Virus record (IMG/VR): IMGVR_UViG_3300009079_000119
Span: 1 to 25,170 of that record
Strand: one strand, 5' to 3'
Origin: a virus
DNA: 25,170 nt
Positions 23,301 through 25,170 of the stretch are shown here, piece by piece. Both the position numbers and the translations under genes were made by a program. How positions within the stretch are numbered: position 1 is the first letter of the stretch; the number at the start of each line of letters is the position of its first letter. Under the pieces are notes generated by a model that was not told the DNA's origin, searched no databases, and saw only the letters and a program-made list of their open reading frames with translations.

Positions 23301-25170
23301 CATTAAGATCACCAATCGGAGATGTTCAAACAAATGATCTTAAAAATAGTATTACAAGAGAAAGTATTGATTTATTTGCAAAAACATTAGGTATTGGACA
23401 TAAAATTTCATCAATTACTGGTGCTGGAAATACTAATCCTACAATAACTTTTGATAGAAATCATAATTTTAATGGTATCGTAACTGGAAGTATTAATGCT
23501 TCCCCAACAGGATTTACTGCTGGAACATATTATAATGTAAAAATTTATAATAATTCTGAATTAACAATTTGGAACGGTGCTACTGCAAAAGTGGTTGTTT
23601 CTGGTGCAGGTATTATAACATCTACAGAAATTATAAATGGGGGATCTGGATATTCTGCCGGAACATATTACTTAGATACCAGTATCATTGGTTCTGGATC
23701 TAATAATGATTTTGTCGTTACTTCTAATGGAATTTCTTCTCCAGTAGGTCAAGTTGTTCAATTTACTGGTGTTGGAACTACATCAGATAATTATCATCGT
23801 ATCTCAGCAGTTACTTCCACAAATCAAATAACAATTGAAAGGTCTACAAGTGAACCAGTTATCGTTACAGATCAATATGCCCTTTTAATTGCACCTTCAA
23901 CATCATTCACCAGTATTGGTAATACAATTACTGCACCGAGTCATGGATTGGCAGTTGGAAATAGATTTAAATCAATTGACTCTTCAAATAATAATCTTGG
24001 AGATTATATTGTTGATAGTGTGATTAATGTTAATACCTTTACTGTTTCTGATGGAATTGGATCAAATTCTGGATTTATTCTGAAGCACGGATTATCATCT
24101 AATAAAGGAATTTCTGATGGTTCAAATGAAAATCTTGAGACAAGAGGAATCACTATCTTTGATGGAGAAAAGTTAACTCTTACAGAATCTGGAGGTATAG
24201 ACAGTTCAGAAACGCAATTTAGTGTTAGTCATTCTGGTACTGGAATTGTAGAAAGATTTCCACTAGGTTCTTATATTAAAGTTGATGGTGAAATTATGAG
24301 AATTGCAAGTAATTCTCTTAGTGGAGTTCCTGCAGATAAAATTACAGTCATTCGTGGAGTATTTTCATCTAAACAAAAATCACACCCTGAGAATTCATTA
24401 ATCACTAAAATTAAAATTCCTGCGGTTGAATTTCGTAGACCATCAATTATTCGTGCTTCTGGACATACTTTTGAGTATCTTGGATATGGTCCGGGAAATT
24501 ATTCTACAGCACTCCCACAAGTCCAGAATAAAACTTTATCAGAAAGAGAAGAATTTTTAGTTCAATCTCAAGAAAGATCATCTGGTGTTGTTGTTTATAA
24601 TGGTATGAACAATAAAGGAGATTTCTTTATTGGCAATCAAAAGAAGTCTTCTACAACAGGTGAGGAAACAACTTTTGATACTCCAATCCCTACTGTAACT
24701 GGACAAAGTGTATCAAGACTAAGTGAAGTATTTGATGAAGTCGCAATTAGGGAGAGATTAATTGTAGAAGGAGGAGACTCTGGACAATCACTTTCTCAAT
24801 TTAATGGATCTGTTACATTTAATGCAGAAACTAGATTTACAAATTCCAATGGAATAGAAGGATCTGCAGCAATAAATGTATCTAATACAAAACAATCAAC
24901 AGCAACAAATTCTGGAGCACTTATTGTTGCAGGTGGAGTTGGTATTGGAAAAGATTTATATGTTGGAGGAACAATATATGGTCTTGGTGGGTTATCTATT
25001 AGTTTGATAAATATATCTCCAAACCAAGTTCTTTTTGCAAATTCTAATTCTTTTCTTGATGGTGATAATGGATTTACTTTTGATCAATCAACATCAACAT
25101 TAGGAATTAATAGTATTTCAATATATGAATCTGGTGGAAATTCTTATATTGAAGAAATTGATTCTAAAGA
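20363..25170 (+). CDS. giant tail/baseplate structural protein (partial, runs off the window)
   Basis: An uninterrupted frame of at least 1,602 codons runs off the window. The start (LPLNKLDSIIKNTDGRIIYVSPSDLD ... GNSLNRPFKTIQRALIESARFS) resembles pectate-lyase-like folds of tail spikes. Later parts hold repeated NTPHGLDKGTPIRISGV, HNLNVGDIVIIKNV and HGLAVGNRFKSID units, which are beta-rich modules of large cyanophage tail proteins. A GGSGYSAGTYYL element occurs near 23640. Near 24905 comes NSGALIVAGGVGIGKDLYVGG, a motif I associate with cyanophage tail-fibre proteins. It is probably an adsorption or baseplate-periphery protein. The start is unresolved: TTG at 20363 is the first conventional alternative, while the frame is open from ATA at 20330 (IKHRNSTWFGK). 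Confidence 0.85.
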   Translation, partial: MPLNKLDSIIKNTDGRIIYVSPSDLDSTDSIDNQGNSLNRPFKTIQRALIESARFSYVRGSSNDIVEKTTILLMPGIHTVDNRPGYTIDITGVVVTSEGGSSSRNNFNLSLNSNFDLTDKNNDLYKFNSVYGGVIVPRGTSIVGLDLRKTKIRPLYVPNPTFSSIPNSAILRLTGACYAWQFSIFDGDDSGTVYTQPNNFDIKSVPTFSHHKLSVFEYADGVNEVENKGLTDLQMYYAKLSYAYSPSSGRGIASEDEYLENPEGFSPRRPEYEIVGAFSSDPISIASIISGDGLTASRVITVTTNTPHGLDKGTPIRISGVSQDQYNISTKVTSISDTNDSVFTYVIESDPRFLTPSLTSQGIVNVDTDTVSGASPYVFNVSMRSVWGMNGLIADGSKATGFRSIVISQFTGISLQKDDRSFVKYDASNGRTYSGLTITEQSGSELSANSSSSGIVYHLDSDSVYRKGWQQSHIKITNDAILQIVSVFAIGYSQQFVSESGGDASITNSNSNFGQLSLVSEGFKKTAFDKDNKAFITHIIPPRAIDQIEDKVDWLSIDVGVTTSVADSNKIYLAGFKNESVIPPSLTQGYRIGARVSDKLYLTLNTLEYSADIVIPSSNQSSFEEYLVGEPSSNIFTLSSGTHSLSTGEKVIIISEDADFPENLRTNVIYYAITPSNTTIKLAASESEALSGQEINVFGGTNLKIQSRVSDKSSGDIGHPIQWDSIHEQWYVNVINNLITPQLSGSGISEPLFVKRISDSRSLDEKIYKVRVVVPRQLTNGKTPESGFIVQESSSTGFFEDTDGSRTTIDATDFNYNKNPRFISNCSFSSPIVTVVSEIPHNLNVGDIVIIKNVTDSSVSGLAYNGTHTVTSIPNELTFTYNTELTPGTFTNDTSVRTKSLPRFERNDLKSNLYIYRNEIISEYDDGERNGVYKFYILNSNNQVQTEFTDLKYGQNVVDLYPQNDRDNINENPRSSKSYALRSPIGDVQTNDLKNSITRESIDLFAKTLGIGHKISSITGAGNTNPTITFDRNHNFNGIVTGSINASPTGFTAGTYYNVKIYNNSELTIWNGATAKVVVSGAGIITSTEIINGGSGYSAGTYYLDTSIIGSGSNNDFVVTSNGISSPVGQVVQFTGVGTTSDNYHRISAVTSTNQITIERSTSEPVIVTDQYALLIAPSTSFTSIGNTITAPSHGLAVGNRFKSIDSSNNNLGDYIVDSVINVNTFTVSDGIGSNSGFILKHGLSSNKGISDGSNENLETRGITIFDGEKLTLTESGGIDSSETQFSVSHSGTGIVERFPLGSYIKVDGEIMRIASNSLSGVPADKITVIRGVFSSKQKSHPENSLITKIKIPAVEFRRPSIIRASGHTFEYLGYGPGNYSTALPQVQNKTLSEREEFLVQSQERSSGVVVYNGMNNKGDFFIGNQKKSSTTGEETTFDTPIPTVTGQSVSRLSEVFDEVAIRERLIVEGGDSGQSLSQFNGSVTFNAETRFTNSNGIEGSAAINVSNTKQSTATNSGALIVAGGVGIGKDLYVGGTIYGLGGLSISLINISPNQVLFANSNSFLDGDNGFTFDQSTSTLGINSISIYESGGNSYIEEIDSK

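Overview
The window looks like part of the genome of a T4-like myovirus that infects marine cyanobacteria (a cyanomyovirus). The evidence is an AT-rich sequence, T4-type gp32, gp53, gp48, gp4, gp54, gp26, gp27 and gp5-OB homologues, late-promoter motifs of the form TATAAATA or CTAAATA, a phage 2OG-Fe(II) oxygenase, and a giant tail structural protein ending in a motif I associate with cyanophages. No photosynthesis or metabolic auxiliary gene is present. All family assignments come from reading motifs and recalled homologues, not from database searches.

Region 1 (1-1042, plus strand) is the replication and recombination gene 32 behind a sigma70-like promoter. It meets the next block tail to tail at a hairpin shared by both 3' ends. 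Region 2 (1043-4174, minus strand) reads leftwards from a divergent late-promoter region: a homing-endonuclease remnant, head completion protein gp4, a conserved unknown, tail tube cap gp48 and baseplate wedge gp53. The endonuclease remnant has kept its DNA-binding NUMOD repeats but has no visible nuclease domain, and its end overlaps the start of gp4.

Region 3 (4265-18197, plus strand) is a tightly packed late operon for the central baseplate hub and cell-puncturing device. In order it holds gp54-like tube initiator, gp26-like hub protein, a gp51-like small protein, a tape-measure-like coiled-coil protein, two paralogous coiled-coil proteins carrying an M23 peptidase and a SleB-type hydrolase, gp27-like hub, a gp5-type OB-fold protein, an 816-residue SleB-containing structural protein, a beta-helix needle-like protein, a tail structural protein, a translationally coupled 2OG-Fe(II) oxygenase and an unknown structural protein. 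The three parts of T4 gp5 (OB fold, cell-wall hydrolase, beta-helical needle) appear here as three neighbouring genes in the same order, and hydrolase modules also occur in the hub paralogues.

Region 4 (18222-20326) is an accessory island between structural genes. It begins with a perfect-consensus sigma70 promoter driving a 62-residue unknown and a Phd-type antitoxin-like protein. A run of strongly structured noncoding RNA follows, including a degenerate type II tRNA-like cloverleaf. Next come an HNH endonuclease whose 3' end overlaps a tRNA-Met, another structured stretch, a tRNA with a UAA anticodon, and two small unknown genes. Region 5 (from about 20330 to the window end) is the first 1,600 or so codons of a giant tail-fibre or baseplate structural protein that has no normal start codon in this sequence.
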